A DNA stretch of 64,000 bases from the NCBI GenBank assembly GCA_964604825.1, contig CAZSAL010000004.1:1-64000 (forward strand), given 5' to 3'. Below the pieces are notes generated by a model that saw only the letters and a list, made by a program, of their open reading frames with translations, made no database searches and was not told the origin of the DNA. Shown here one piece after another: positions 1 through 8,319 of this stretch; the first letter of the stretch is position 1, and each line of letters begins with the position of its first letter. A program made the translations under genes and the position numbers. This stretch comes from CAZSAL01 sp964604825. Lineage in GTDB: Bacteria > Elusimicrobiota > Elusimicrobia > 2-01-FULL-59-12.

Positions 1-153
1 AACAGCGCGGCGGGAACGGTGCTCGGACAATTCGCTCAGATCAAACCCACGATCACGGTCCGGCAGGGCATCGAGATCAAAGTCTTTGTGGCGCGGGACC
101 TCTATTTTGATCCCACGCTCTTAAACGGAAACGGCGTGGGGTGGATCCAATGA
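1..153 (+). CDS. virB10: VirB10/TrbI, C-terminal end only
   Basis: The window opens inside this gene. The last 50 codons read in frame 1 and include a KVFVARDLYFDP stretch near the stop. The same stretch closes the complete virB10 gene at 51177-52226, so this is the C-terminal end of the beta-barrel domain of the VirB10/TrbI protein. VirB10 spans the inner and outer membranes in the core of a type IV secretion channel. Its stop overlaps the ATG of the next gene (ATGA at 150-153), which indicates one operon with virB11 and virD4. Only the end is visible, so nothing can be said about the rest of the protein. Confidence 0.85.
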   Translation, partial: NSAAGTVLGQFAQIKPTITVRQGIEIKVFVARDLYFDPTLLNGNGVGWIQ

Positions 154-1187
154 ATACCGTCGCCCTGGAAACCTTTTTACAACCCATCAACCCCTGGCTG
201 GATCAGGACGATGTGAGCGAACTCTCCATCAACAAACCCCGGGAACTTTGGATCGAAAAACGGGGCGAGATGGAGCGCCACATCATTCCTGAACTGGATG
301 AGGAACATTTAATCGCTCTGGCGAAACTCATCGCCGAATCGACCAGGCAGGACATCAGTTTCGAGCGGCCGGTTCTATCGGCTACCCTTCCGACGGGTCA
401 CCGGGTGCAGGTCATCCTGCCGCCGGCCGCTCAAGAGATTTGCCTTTCAATCCGAAAACCCTCGTCGATCGCCTATACACTGGATGACTACCAGAAAGCC
501 GGAGCCTTCTCCTCGACTGTGTGGACGGGCTTGGATGAACCCCCTCCATGGTCCGATCCGGTGAAACCGCCAACGCTCGAGGAGCTCGGGTTAAGCGTAG
601 AAGACCTCGAAAAATTCATAGAAGAACCCATACCGGATGATCAATTCGTTCAATTTATTCGACACGCCGTTCTGGACCGCAAAAATATCCTGATCTCCGG
701 CGGAACATCCACCGGCAAAACGACTTTCCTGAACGCCTGCCTGCGGGAAATCCCTCTTTCGGAACGTCTGGTGACGATCGAGGACGCACAGGAAGTCACG
801 CTCCTTCAGCCCAATCACGTCCATCTTTTGAGTTCGCGCGGTGAACAGGGACAGGCTAAAGTGACGCCGCAGCAACTGCTGGAAGCCTCCCTGCGCCTGC
901 GGCCCGATCGCATTATCATGGGGGAACTGCGCGGCGCCGAAGCGTTCTCGTTTCTGCGCGCGGTCAACACCGGCCACCCCGGCTCGATTGCCACGCTCCA
1001 CGCCGATTCGCCCATGATGGCCTTTGAGCAGGTCGCACTCATGGTGATGCAGACGGGGCTCAACCTGAAACATTCCCAAATCATGGCCTACGTCAAAGAG
1101 ATCATTGACGTCGTCATTCAACTCAAGCGCGGCGATGGTGGCAGGCGCTATGTCTCCGAAATTTATGACGCGCGAGGCCGACAATGA
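150..1187 (+). CDS. virB11: VirB11/TrbB conjugation ATPase (first copy)
   Basis: This is the hexameric traffic ATPase that powers pilus assembly and substrate transfer at the cytoplasmic face of a type IV secretion system. The Walker A motif GGTSTGKT is at residues 184-191. Further on are the Asp-box region (ERLVTIEDAQEV) and the family motif IIMGELRG followed by NTGHPGSIATLHADSP. I chose ATG 150 because it overlaps the virB10 stop; a GTG at 141 is also open but lies inside virB10. It is about 22 residues longer than its paralogue at 52223, mainly from a Pro-rich insertion before the Walker A region. It is coupled to virD4 downstream by another four-base overlap. Confidence 0.93.
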   Translation: MNTVALETFLQPINPWLDQDDVSELSINKPRELWIEKRGEMERHIIPELDEEHLIALAKLIAESTRQDISFERPVLSATLPTGHRVQVILPPAAQEICLSIRKPSSIAYTLDDYQKAGAFSSTVWTGLDEPPPWSDPVKPPTLEELGLSVEDLEKFIEEPIPDDQFVQFIRHAVLDRKNILISGGTSTGKTTFLNACLREIPLSERLVTIEDAQEVTLLQPNHVHLLSSRGEQGQAKVTPQQLLEASLRLRPDRIIMGELRGAEAFSFLRAVNTGHPGSIATLHADSPMMAFEQVALMVMQTGLNLKHSQIMAYVKEIIDVVIQLKRGDGGRRYVSEIYDARGRQ

Positions 1188-2911
1188 ACAGACGCGCGCT
1201 GGGCATCGCCGTCCTGATCATTATTTTGTGGGCAGCCTGTTCCTGGCTGGCCAGCGCTCTGTTCATCAGTCTGGCACTTCACGCTTTTACGAACGCCGCG
1301 CCTTGGACCATTTACCACTACACGCGCTATTACGGACACGTACCCGGAATTTCGCGCCTGATCTCGGTCAGCTGGTTTTTGAGCGCTTCCGTATTCATTA
1401 CAGCCCTGGCCCTGTTACTGCGCCAGCGCAAAGCAAGCCCTTACGGCGATGCCCGGTGGGCGAGGGAGCGGGACATTCGTAAAGCGGGCCTGCGCTCCGA
1501 CAGCGGACTCCTCCTCGGACGGTTCAACCACGAATTTCTGGTGGCCGGAGGATTTGAACACGTCCTGTGTTTTGCACCCACCCGGTCGGGTAAAGGCGTG
1601 GGAATTGTGATTCCCAATCTCTTGAACTGGCCGGGGTCGGTGATCGTCCACGACATCAAGGGGGAAAACTTCGAAAAGACGAGCGGCTTCCGGGCCCGGC
1701 ACGGTCAGAAAGTCTTTTTCTGGAATCCCGGAGACCCCGAAGGCCGAACCCACTGCTACAACCCGCTCGAATTCATCAGCGATAAGCCGGGACGGCGTAT
1801 CGACGATATCCAGAAGATCGCTCATCTGATCCTGCCGGAACAGGAATTCTGGACCAACGAGGCCCGCACGCTCTTTGTCGGCCTTTCCCTTCACCTCATT
1901 GAGAAATCGCCTTTGAGTTTCGGGGTCATTCTGCGCGCCCTGCGCGGCGCAGGTAATTTTGTGGAAGACCTGAAGCAACTCCTCCAGGCCGAACGCGAAA
2001 GCATGAATCCCGTCGCCTATATGGCCCTGAACGCTTTCGTGCAGAAGGCGGATAAAGAACAAAGCGCGGTCCTGTCCACTCTGAACGCGGCGCTCGAACT
2101 CTGGGCCAATCCGCTGATCGACGCCGCGACCGCGCGGAGCGATTTCGATCTGCGTCTGCTCCGCCGTGAGTCGACGACGATTTATGTCGGCGTCGCGCCC
2201 AGCAATCTCCACCGGCTGCGCCCTCTAATGCAGATTTTCTACCAGCAGGCCATCGACATGATGACGGAACATCAACCCGATCCTTCCACCGAACCCTATC
2301 CGGTCCTTTTCCTGATGGACGAGTTCCCGAGCCTCGGACGGATGACGCAGTTCGAGCAGGGCGTCGCTTATCTTGCGGGGTATCAGGTGAGGCTGCTTCT
2401 GATTATCCAGGACATTCCGCAGCTTGAGGCGAGCTACGGACGATCCGGAATGAACCTATTTATGGGCAACTCCAAACTGCGGATCACCTTCGCCTCCAAT
2501 AACGTGGACACGGCGGAGCTCATTTCGCGCTTCATCGGCACATACGGCGCGGACCTGGAATCGGAAAGCCGCAGCCGGCAGATGGGACTGTCTCTGCAGC
2601 CCGGATACAAAAGCGCTTCGCAATCCCAGGTGCCGCGAGCGCTTCTTCTGCCCCAGGAAATCCTGCAGCTGTCGCCGGATGAGGAGATCATCCTCGTGGA
2701 AGGAGCGCCACCGATCCGCGCCCGGAAAATACGTTATTTCAAAGAAGCTGTTTTTGGCAGCCGTCTGCTCCCTGCCGCCAGTGTTCCCAAAGTGAACCCG
2801 CTCACGCCGACCGTGCCGTCTCTCTGTGACGTGAAACCCCTTACCGATTCCGAACAGGAAGAATGCCTGAACGAGGACCCGCAGGAAGAAGAGATTTCAG
2901 CTAGCCACTGA
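1184..2911 (+). CDS. virD4: VirD4/TraG coupling protein (first copy)
   Basis: This membrane ATPase brings the relaxase-DNA complex to the secretion channel. Two hydrophobic N-terminal helices (about residues 7-35 and 60-82) are followed by Walker A at residues 132-137 (PTRSGKGVG). The Walker B region reads LFLMDEFPSLG, followed by a conserved LLIIQDIPQLE stretch. The start ATG overlaps the virB11 stop. The protein matches the second copy at 53194 in order and motifs, so two related conjugation systems lie in this window. The tail after about residue 530 is acidic and rich in Glu, as is common in TraG proteins. Confidence 0.93.
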   Translation: MNRRALGIAVLIIILWAACSWLASALFISLALHAFTNAAPWTIYHYTRYYGHVPGISRLISVSWFLSASVFITALALLLRQRKASPYGDARWARERDIRKAGLRSDSGLLLGRFNHEFLVAGGFEHVLCFAPTRSGKGVGIVIPNLLNWPGSVIVHDIKGENFEKTSGFRARHGQKVFFWNPGDPEGRTHCYNPLEFISDKPGRRIDDIQKIAHLILPEQEFWTNEARTLFVGLSLHLIEKSPLSFGVILRALRGAGNFVEDLKQLLQAERESMNPVAYMALNAFVQKADKEQSAVLSTLNAALELWANPLIDAATARSDFDLRLLRRESTTIYVGVAPSNLHRLRPLMQIFYQQAIDMMTEHQPDPSTEPYPVLFLMDEFPSLGRMTQFEQGVAYLAGYQVRLLLIIQDIPQLEASYGRSGMNLFMGNSKLRITFASNNVDTAELISRFIGTYGADLESESRSRQMGLSLQPGYKSASQSQVPRALLLPQEILQLSPDEEIILVEGAPPIRARKIRYFKEAVFGSRLLPAASVPKVNPLTPTVPSLCDVKPLTDSEQEECLNEDPQEEEISASH

Positions 2912-2946
2912 AGACGTAACGACACAGCATAAGGAGGACGGAAAAC

Positions 2947-3159
2947 ATGGCAAAACCGTATTGGAACCTGTTCCGTACGCAAGATCAGCGACCCTGGCCC
3001 AAAGTCGGCGTGGCCTTCATGAACAAAGACGGCAGCTACAACCTGCGACTGAGGGGGAACATTACCGCCGCCGACAAGCTGCAGATGCGCCAGGCCAGAT
3101 CGAAGTTCATGTCTAAAGAACAAACAAAGGAGCAAGGCGCAGGAGCGAGTCTCGCCTGA
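2947..3159 (+). CDS. Small conjugative-element protein of unknown function
   Basis: This 70-residue protein has a good ribosome site (AAGGAGG at 2931-2937) and lies 35 bases after virD4. The central pattern, a Lys-Val-Gly-Val-Ala-Phe then Asn-Lys-Asp-Gly-Ser stretch followed by alternating hydrophobic residues, resembles small uncharacterised proteins often found on plasmids and conjugative elements. No membrane segment, signal peptide or catalytic motif is visible. I assign no function. Its position suggests it is cotranscribed with the transfer genes. Confidence 0.6.
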   Translation: MAKPYWNLFRTQDQRPWPKVGVAFMNKDGSYNLRLRGNITAADKLQMRQARSKFMSKEQTKEQGAGASLA

Positions 3160-3190
3160 CCAAGCACCGAGGCCATCAGCGAAACCGCTG

Positions 3191-3226
3191 GTAGATTCCC
3201 CCGGGAAGCCGTCCGGGGGCATCTAC
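3191..3226 (+). other. Strong hairpin between element genes
   Basis: GTAGATTCCCCCGG at 3191-3204 pairs with CCGGGGGCATCTAC at 3213-3226, giving 13 of 14 pairs with one T/C mismatch and an eight-base loop. No T-run follows, so it is not a classic intrinsic terminator. It ends 17 bases before the ribosome site of the ORF6N gene. It could separate transcripts, protect an mRNA end or be a protein-binding site. Confidence 0.45.
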
Positions 3227-3252
3227 AGCCTCCCGAAAGAATGGAGGAACCG

Positions 3253-3804
3253 ATGAACGATTTAATTCCCAGCGAACAGATTGAACGCCGCATTTATTTA
3301 ATCCGGGACCAGAAAGTCATGGTGGACAGCGATCTGGCGGAAATGTACGAGGTCGATACCCGCCACCTGAACCGACAGGTCCGGCGGAATCCCCTGCGAT
3401 TCCCGGAGGATTTCGCCTTCCAACTGACCGAAAAAGAGTGGGAAATCTTGAAGTGCCAAAAAGGCACATCAAGTTCGGCTTGGGGCGGTCGACGGTCCCC
3501 GCCCTACGTCTTCACCGAGCAGGGCGTAGGCATGCTGGCGAGCGTCCTGTCGAGCGAACGGGCGGCGCTGGTCAATGTGGCCATCGTCCGGGCCTTTGTC
3601 CGCCTGCGGGAATTGCTTTCCACGCACAAAGAGCTGGCTGGTAAACTGGCGGAACTGGAGAAAAAAATCGGAGCGCATGACGAATACATCAGGAACCTCT
3701 TTGACGCCATCGGGGAATTGATGAATCACCCGGCACCCCCGCCAGATGAGAAACCGCGTATCGGATATGTCGTGGAAACTAAAAAACAAGGAAGTGCGGA
3801 ATAA
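3253..3804 (+). CDS. ORF6N-domain protein
   Basis: The N-terminal 90 or so residues match the ORF6N (KilA-N-related) DNA-binding domain: an IERRIYLIRDQKVMVDSDLA opening, then a YEVDTRHLNRQVRRN stretch, then RFPEDFAFQLT. A Phe-Thr-Glu-Gln-Gly motif and a C-terminal coiled-coil region (about residues 115-155) complete the protein. The family is common on phages and mobile elements and is thought to regulate them, though the usual target is unknown. I chose ATG 3253, with GGAGG at 3243-3247 as its ribosome site, rather than the ATG at 3241 that overlaps that site. It sits directly before the HTH and integrase genes. Confidence 0.85.
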   Translation: MNDLIPSEQIERRIYLIRDQKVMVDSDLAEMYEVDTRHLNRQVRRNPLRFPEDFAFQLTEKEWEILKCQKGTSSSAWGGRRSPPYVFTEQGVGMLASVLSSERAALVNVAIVRAFVRLRELLSTHKELAGKLAELEKKIGAHDEYIRNLFDAIGELMNHPAPPPDEKPRIGYVVETKKQGSAE

Positions 3805-3805
3805 A

Positions 3806-4024
3806 ATGGCGAAGGTTTGGACGTGTGGCTGCACGGATCCAACGAAAGCTTTAATTTGCGTCGTGTGCGCGGCGGCAATGACGGGTTATTCCCCTTGGAC
3901 CGTATACGCAAAATCTGAGCTCGGAGAAATTCCATCTGTGCCCATGTCCCGGCGCCATCGAATGTTTCTGCGTGAATCATTGATCTATTGGATTAAAAAT
4001 CGCGAAACGGGAATTAGCGACTGA
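3806..4024 (+). CDS. Small helix-turn-helix protein, possible excisionase
   Basis: This 72-residue protein contains GYSPWTVYAKSELGEIPSV followed by a RRHRMFLRESLIYWIKN segment. That matches the winged helix-turn-helix pattern of MerR/Xis-type excisionase domains (turn helix, IP, basic strand, then a helix with Trp-Ile). Such proteins often steer a tyrosine recombinase toward excision. I chose ATG 3806 because it starts two bases after the ORF6N stop with AAGGAAG upstream; a start at 3746 is open but would overlap ORF6N. The N-terminal Cys residues (CGC, CVVC) are unusual for an excisionase and could bind metal. Confidence 0.6.
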   Translation: MAKVWTCGCTDPTKALICVVCAAAMTGYSPWTVYAKSELGEIPSVPMSRRHRMFLRESLIYWIKNRETGISD

Positions 4025-4105
4025 TTTCATCACCTCTTTTCAAGAAGACCTGCGACACTTCGAGGGCTAGGTTCCCAGCGAACTACTCAAGCGAGAAATA
4101 TTACA

Positions 4106-5317
4106 ATGACGTCTATGTCCTCTAGTCACGGCTGGCATGACGTCCGACGAAAGCCGTCGGGAAAATGGGAAGCGCGCTGGTCTGATGAAACCGGCAAATC
4201 CCGCGGAAAATGTTTCCTGACGAAAGTCCAGGCTCAAAAGTATGCCTGGGATATGGCCAACAATGTCCTGAACGTCTCGGTCGGGATTGCGGCCACGGAA
4301 AAAGTGATACGTGAAGCATTAGAAGCATTCCTGGATCGGCGCATAAATCCCAAATCACTTGCACTCTATGAACGCTACATTGAGGAATTTCTGCGTCAGT
4401 TCCCGTTTTTGACCCGGCTTGGTCAGGTGGAGACGAAGCATATTAGCGAGTACGACCGCTGGATGGAGGCGCGAGGCCGCAATCCCGGAGGTCGCTCACA
4501 CGCACTGCGGCCGCTTCGAACTTTTTTTAAGTTCTGCATGGAGCGCAGCTGGCTGACACGGACTCCGTTTTTGGGGTTTAAATTGCCGACCTCGACTTTT
4601 AAAAGCCGATCCTTAAGCCCGGAAGAATTTGAGAGGATGATCTCCATCGATCCGCGTCCCCGATACTCCGGAGTAGATGCTGTGATCAACGATGCCTTGC
4701 GGCTCGGCCGATTAACGATGCTGCGCCGGTCTCAGGTATGGAAACTAACACCGCAGGATTTTCGGGCTCCGGATCAATTATGGGTGGAGGGGATAAAAAA
4801 ACAGGCCGGCGTTTGGATCACCCTCCTGCCTGAGGCTGCGGATATCATCAGTTCCAGGGTCGAAGCGCGGGCGCCAGATCAAAGAATCTTTGATCATTGG
4901 AAATCGGCGGATGCCATGAAGCAATCGATCCATGATAAGGCCTGCAGGGTGGGATTGAAAGGCGTGCGCTTCCATGATGCCGGTAAAGTGACTCGCGTGA
5001 CCGAATTAGATGCCGCCGGGTTTGGCATTGGAGAGATTTCGGTCTTGAGCAATACGACGGCGGTGACCCTCGCCAGGTTCTATATTCAGTCGAACAGACA
5101 ACGCACTTTTGATAAATATAAGGAGCACTTTTCAGACCGACCCCAGACCGAGGGGAGACCGAAATTGGCCCAAAACGAGGCCGAAACGATGCTTCCTGAT
5201 CCAATAAAACCTAATGAATCCAAAGACGAAATTAGTGTAAAATACGGTTCGATTTTAAATTCTCGTCGGGACATTTCGGCGTATCACAATTTCCGGGCCC
5301 ATAGCTCAATCGGTTAG
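4106..5317 (+). CDS. Tyrosine recombinase/integrase with altered catalytic residues
   Basis: The length (403 residues), the N-terminal SAM-like core-binding region and the C-terminal catalytic domain fit a phage-type tyrosine recombinase. The first Arg lies in LTMLRRSQVWKL and the candidate nucleophile Tyr in LARFYIQ. Two positions differ from the family. The usual HxxR box reads HDAG, so the second Arg is Gly, and the usual LGH box reads LSN, so the second His is Asn. The enzyme may be weak or inactive, or belong to a divergent subfamily. The last eight codons and the stop lie inside the tRNA gene at 5295. The excisionase-like gene lies just upstream, as at an integrated element end. Confidence 0.8.
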   Translation: MTSMSSSHGWHDVRRKPSGKWEARWSDETGKSRGKCFLTKVQAQKYAWDMANNVLNVSVGIAATEKVIREALEAFLDRRINPKSLALYERYIEEFLRQFPFLTRLGQVETKHISEYDRWMEARGRNPGGRSHALRPLRTFFKFCMERSWLTRTPFLGFKLPTSTFKSRSLSPEEFERMISIDPRPRYSGVDAVINDALRLGRLTMLRRSQVWKLTPQDFRAPDQLWVEGIKKQAGVWITLLPEAADIISSRVEARAPDQRIFDHWKSADAMKQSIHDKACRVGLKGVRFHDAGKVTRVTELDAAGFGIGEISVLSNTTAVTLARFYIQSNRQRTFDKYKEHFSDRPQTEGRPKLAQNEAETMLPDPIKPNESKDEISVKYGSILNSRRDISAYHNFRAHSSIG

Positions 5318-5368
5318 AGCGCCGCCCTCATAAGGCGTCGGTTGTAGGTTCGAGTCCTACTGGGCCCA
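5295..5368 (+). tRNA. tRNA with CAU anticodon (Met or Ile2)
   Basis: A full cloverleaf can be drawn: acceptor GGGCCCA with TGGGCCC, D-stem GCTC/GAGC, anticodon loop CTCATAA with anticodon CAT, and T-arm GTAGG-TTCGAGT-CCTAC. The CCA end is not encoded, and a run of T follows. The anticodon stem has one mismatch at its base (C opposite T). A CAU anticodon may belong to elongator tRNA-Met or to the lysidine-modified tRNA-Ile; I cannot decide which. The integrase gene upstream ends within the D-loop, so the tRNA marks one end of the conjugative element. Confidence 0.92.
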
Positions 5369-5527
5369 TTTTTTTTGGCTTCAGGTTCTCCGCCACTTAG
5401 TCGTTGGCGGACCCGTTCCCGCCAGCGCCTAAGCGGCGGGATATTCGGCACGCGCCTGCAGATAAAGTTGTGATTGCTCAATCACCTTCCTGATAGACAC
5501 AACCCGCCTAAGGCTTGAGGGGTCTAA

Positions 5528-7849
5528 TTGAATGGGATAAACGATCCCTCTTATCGTTTGTCCAGCGCTATGAAATGGCCTGTCTTTAGTTCTTTGTTCC
5601 CGCGAACTCCGCGCTGGTGGGGATATTTAATCGCGATAATCCTTACTCTGACGGCTTCCGTCATACCGTTCCGATTATCGGTCGCGCATCCCACTCCCCG
5701 TGTGATCCTTCTTGCAGCCGTGGCTCTCAGTACCTGGGTTGGCGGAGAGAGGCCCGGCCTGCTGGCTGTAGCCCTGTCGGTCCCCGCGATCATTGCCGAC
5801 CTGACTCAGAATGCGCGTCCGGACATTCCGACGATTATCGTCGTCCTGATCTTATTTCTGGGAGTCAGCCTGACAATCGTCTGGACTCTTTCCTCTCTCA
5901 AGCGAGTGGAAACCCGCTTGCACCGCATACTGAACAGCATTACGGATATATTCTTCGCGGTTGATGCGCACGGAAAATTTCTGGATTTCAATGTGAGGGC
6001 AGAGGATTTTTTCCATCAACCGATCAGTAAATTGAGGGGCAAGGTCCTGTGGGAAGAATTTCCGCCGGCCAAAGATTCGACGTTCGTTGAGCGGTTTCAG
6101 GAAATTGTAACGGAACAGAAGTCCATGTATTTTGAAATGCCCTCAAAAATCAACCCGGGAAGCTGGCTTGAATTCCATGTTTATCCGACAGAAAATCGTG
6201 TTGACGTATATCTGCGGGATATTACCGAACGCAAGCAGTCGGAAATTGCCATGAAAGAGGCCCAGGCGACCCTTTTAAGCTTTTACCGGAGCGCCCCGAT
6301 CATTCTTGGCGTTGTCGAGACATCGCAGGACAATATTCTTCACATTATGGACAGCGATCGCACCGCCCAGCTTTTTGGTATTAAGCTGGAGGACATACAG
6401 GGTCACTGGGCTAACGAACTCGGTACTCCGCCTGATGCCGTACAGACGATGCTGGCGCATTATTCGGAAAGCGAGCGGACCGGCAAACCTGTTAAGTTTG
6501 AATTTTGCTTTCCCTGGCTGGGTAAGGGGCGGTGCTTTGATGTTGCCGTGTCGTTTATCGGGAAAAGCTCGAATGGGCGATCCCGGTTTTCGTACGCTGC
6601 GGAAGATATTACTGATAGAAAAAATGCGGAAACGACGCTGCAGGCCGTTAACCAGAATCTCGACATAGAAGTGACCAGGGCGAAGGAAGTTCTCCAGAAC
6701 CAGCAGAGGGAATTGGAAATGACAAGGAGGCTTGAAGCCGTTGGACGGCTTGCCGGCGGGGTGGCGCACGACTTCAATAACCTGCTCACCGGGATTGTCG
6801 GTATCGTTCAGGAAGCGCGGGGCCATATGCCGGCAAACGAGCCCTTTCGCGAGGACCTTGATATGGCGATTAAGGCGGCGCAAAGCGCGTTTTCTCTGAC
6901 GCGACAGCTTCTGGCCTTCAGCCGGCACCAGACAGCGGCGCCAAAGGTCGTGGATATGAACGCCAATCTGTTTGAGATACAGAAGATGCTGCCCCGCTTG
7001 ATCGGCGAGGATATCCATTTGCATATCGATCTGAAACCGGATGGAGGTAACGTTAAAATTGATCCGTCCCAGCTCAGTCAGATCATCGTGAACCTGGTGC
7101 TTAATGCACGGGACGCCATGCCGAATGGCGGCGATCTCTGGATTGATACCGCCGAGCATGTTGTGCGTGAAGGCGCGGAAGTCTCCATTCCCCAAGGCCG
7201 GTACGTGCGGCTGACAGTGCGTGATACCGGAATCGGCATGAGTCAGGCGATTATGGACCGTATGTTCGAGCCATTTTTTACGACCAAAGGGGGCAAAGGC
7301 ACCGGTCTGGGACTTTCAACGGTATATGGCATCGTAAAACAGAATGACGGACACATCCTCATCCGTAGCCATGAAGGACAAGGAACGACCGTGGAGGTAT
7401 ATCTGCCTCACATGGGAACCGGCTGTCCCGATGATTTGCGCCTTAATGCGCGGGATGGCACAGTTGGCGGAAGGGAAACCGTGCTCGTAACGGAAGACGA
7501 AGAGATCGTCCGCCGGGTGACAAGCCGCATGCTTCAGCGGGAGGGATATCATGTGCTCGAAGCTGAGAATGGAAAGCAGGCGCTTGATATGGCGGAACAT
7601 TGTCGCGAACCGATTAATCTCCTGCTCACGGATGTGGTCATGCCGGAAATGAACGGCCGACAGCTCGCGGAACAGTTAAGAAAAAATCACCCCGAAACGA
7701 AGGTTCTCTATATGTCGGGATACGCCCGCGATATTCTTGACATGAAAGGCGTTATTTCCGGCGAAACGCAATTCATAGAAAAGACCGCTATCTCCAACTA
7801 TCTGCGCCGTAAAGTCCGCGAAGTTTTAGACCAGCCCAGGCCCGTCTGA
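5528..7849 (+). CDS. Membrane hybrid sensor histidine kinase
   Basis: Three to four N-terminal hydrophobic segments lie between residues 30 and 125. Two PAS-type sensing regions follow (about 135-235 and 250-365), then a short coiled coil. The dimerisation H-box GGVAHDFNNLL has its phosphoacceptor at His414. The ATP-binding domain has an N-box (NLVLNARDAMP), DTGIGM and GTGLGLS. A C-terminal receiver domain carries the phosphoacceptor Asp702 in LLTDVVMPEMNG. It would sense a small-molecule or membrane signal and phosphorylate its own receiver, perhaps passing the phosphate on through an unlinked phosphotransfer protein. I chose TTG 5528 because GAGGGG at 5517-5522 is well placed; ATG 5570 lacks such a site. 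No partner regulator is adjacent. Confidence 0.92.
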   Translation: MNGINDPSYRLSSAMKWPVFSSLFPRTPRWWGYLIAIILTLTASVIPFRLSVAHPTPRVILLAAVALSTWVGGERPGLLAVALSVPAIIADLTQNARPDIPTIIVVLILFLGVSLTIVWTLSSLKRVETRLHRILNSITDIFFAVDAHGKFLDFNVRAEDFFHQPISKLRGKVLWEEFPPAKDSTFVERFQEIVTEQKSMYFEMPSKINPGSWLEFHVYPTENRVDVYLRDITERKQSEIAMKEAQATLLSFYRSAPIILGVVETSQDNILHIMDSDRTAQLFGIKLEDIQGHWANELGTPPDAVQTMLAHYSESERTGKPVKFEFCFPWLGKGRCFDVAVSFIGKSSNGRSRFSYAAEDITDRKNAETTLQAVNQNLDIEVTRAKEVLQNQQRELEMTRRLEAVGRLAGGVAHDFNNLLTGIVGIVQEARGHMPANEPFREDLDMAIKAAQSAFSLTRQLLAFSRHQTAAPKVVDMNANLFEIQKMLPRLIGEDIHLHIDLKPDGGNVKIDPSQLSQIIVNLVLNARDAMPNGGDLWIDTAEHVVREGAEVSIPQGRYVRLTVRDTGIGMSQAIMDRMFEPFFTTKGGKGTGLGLSTVYGIVKQNDGHILIRSHEGQGTTVEVYLPHMGTGCPDDLRLNARDGTVGGRETVLVTEDEEIVRRVTSRMLQREGYHVLEAENGKQALDMAEHCREPINLLLTDVVMPEMNGRQLAEQLRKNHPETKVLYMSGYARDILDMKGVISGETQFIEKTAISNYLRRKVREVLDQPRPV

Positions 7850-7911
7850 ACCAATTATCGTGGCAAATCTATGATAAAATTCTTAATCAATGCTGTTTTA
7901 TGGGGTTTTTC

Positions 7912-7955
7912 GGGGCGTTAACTCAGCGGTAGAGTGCCATCCTCACACGATGGAA
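7912..7955 (+). pseudogene. tRNA-Val(CAC)-like 5' half, broken
   Basis: GGGGCGT, a D-arm ACTC/GAGT and a perfect anticodon arm CCATC-CTCACAC-GATGG with anticodon CAC look like the 5' two-thirds of a tRNA-Val. The expected T-arm and a pairing ACGCCCC acceptor end do not follow, although a GGTTCTCGA fragment at 7977-7985 may be what remains of the T-loop. A decayed tRNA or an old attachment-site scar is the simplest reading. The rest of 7850-8111 holds only a T/G-rich stretch with the doubled motif TTTGGGGGGA. Confidence 0.5.
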
Positions 7956-8111
7956 AATGGTTTTAGGAAGTAGTGGGTTCTCGACGGAAACACCTCCCGA
8001 CCATCTGGATTAAATAGGATCAATTTGGACCCTGATTTGGGGGGAATTTGGGGGGATGGAGATTCGTCTCCCATCCAAGCAAGACAGTGCCCGCTCGTAT
8101 TTGCGAAATGG

Positions 8112-8279
8112 TCAATATTCTATTTCTTGCCGCTTACCTAGTTCGATCTGAACCGCTTCCAGTTCGCGTCTAAGCCTGCAAATTTCCTCATCCAAGCGCT
8201 TAATCCTCTCTTTGGCACATTGTTCGCACTCTCCGTCTTTGGTGAGAAAGTAGGTCACTTGATAATGTTTGCAGGTCAT
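8112..8279 (-). CDS. Small coiled-coil protein with Cys pair
   Basis: The 55-residue product starts at ATG 8279; a TTG at 8318 is also open. An N-terminal MTCKHYQ segment and a CEQC motif are followed by a charged amphipathic helix that runs to the end. It lies just downstream of the SRAP gene on the same strand and may share its transcript. The Cys residues could form a small metal site. I do not recognise a family, and the short length makes this call tentative. Confidence 0.4.
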   Translation of the reverse strand: MTCKHYQVTYFLTKDGECEQCAKERIKRLDEEICRLRRELEAVQIELGKRQEIEY

Positions 8280-8319
8280 AATACACGCGTATGATACTCC
8301 TGGGATACCGATTGTCAAA

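Noticed and set aside
591..1184. Long minus-strand frame opposite virB11
   Set aside because: It is a shadow of virB11: no ribosome site, no recognisable domain, and the plus-strand frame has clear ATPase motifs.
1415..2212. 265-codon minus-strand frame opposite virD4
   Set aside because: It lies wholly inside virD4, whose motifs and gene order are certain.
6275..7195. 306-codon minus-strand frame inside the histidine kinase
   Set aside because: The kinase frame has all catalytic motifs; the antisense product has no domain pattern.
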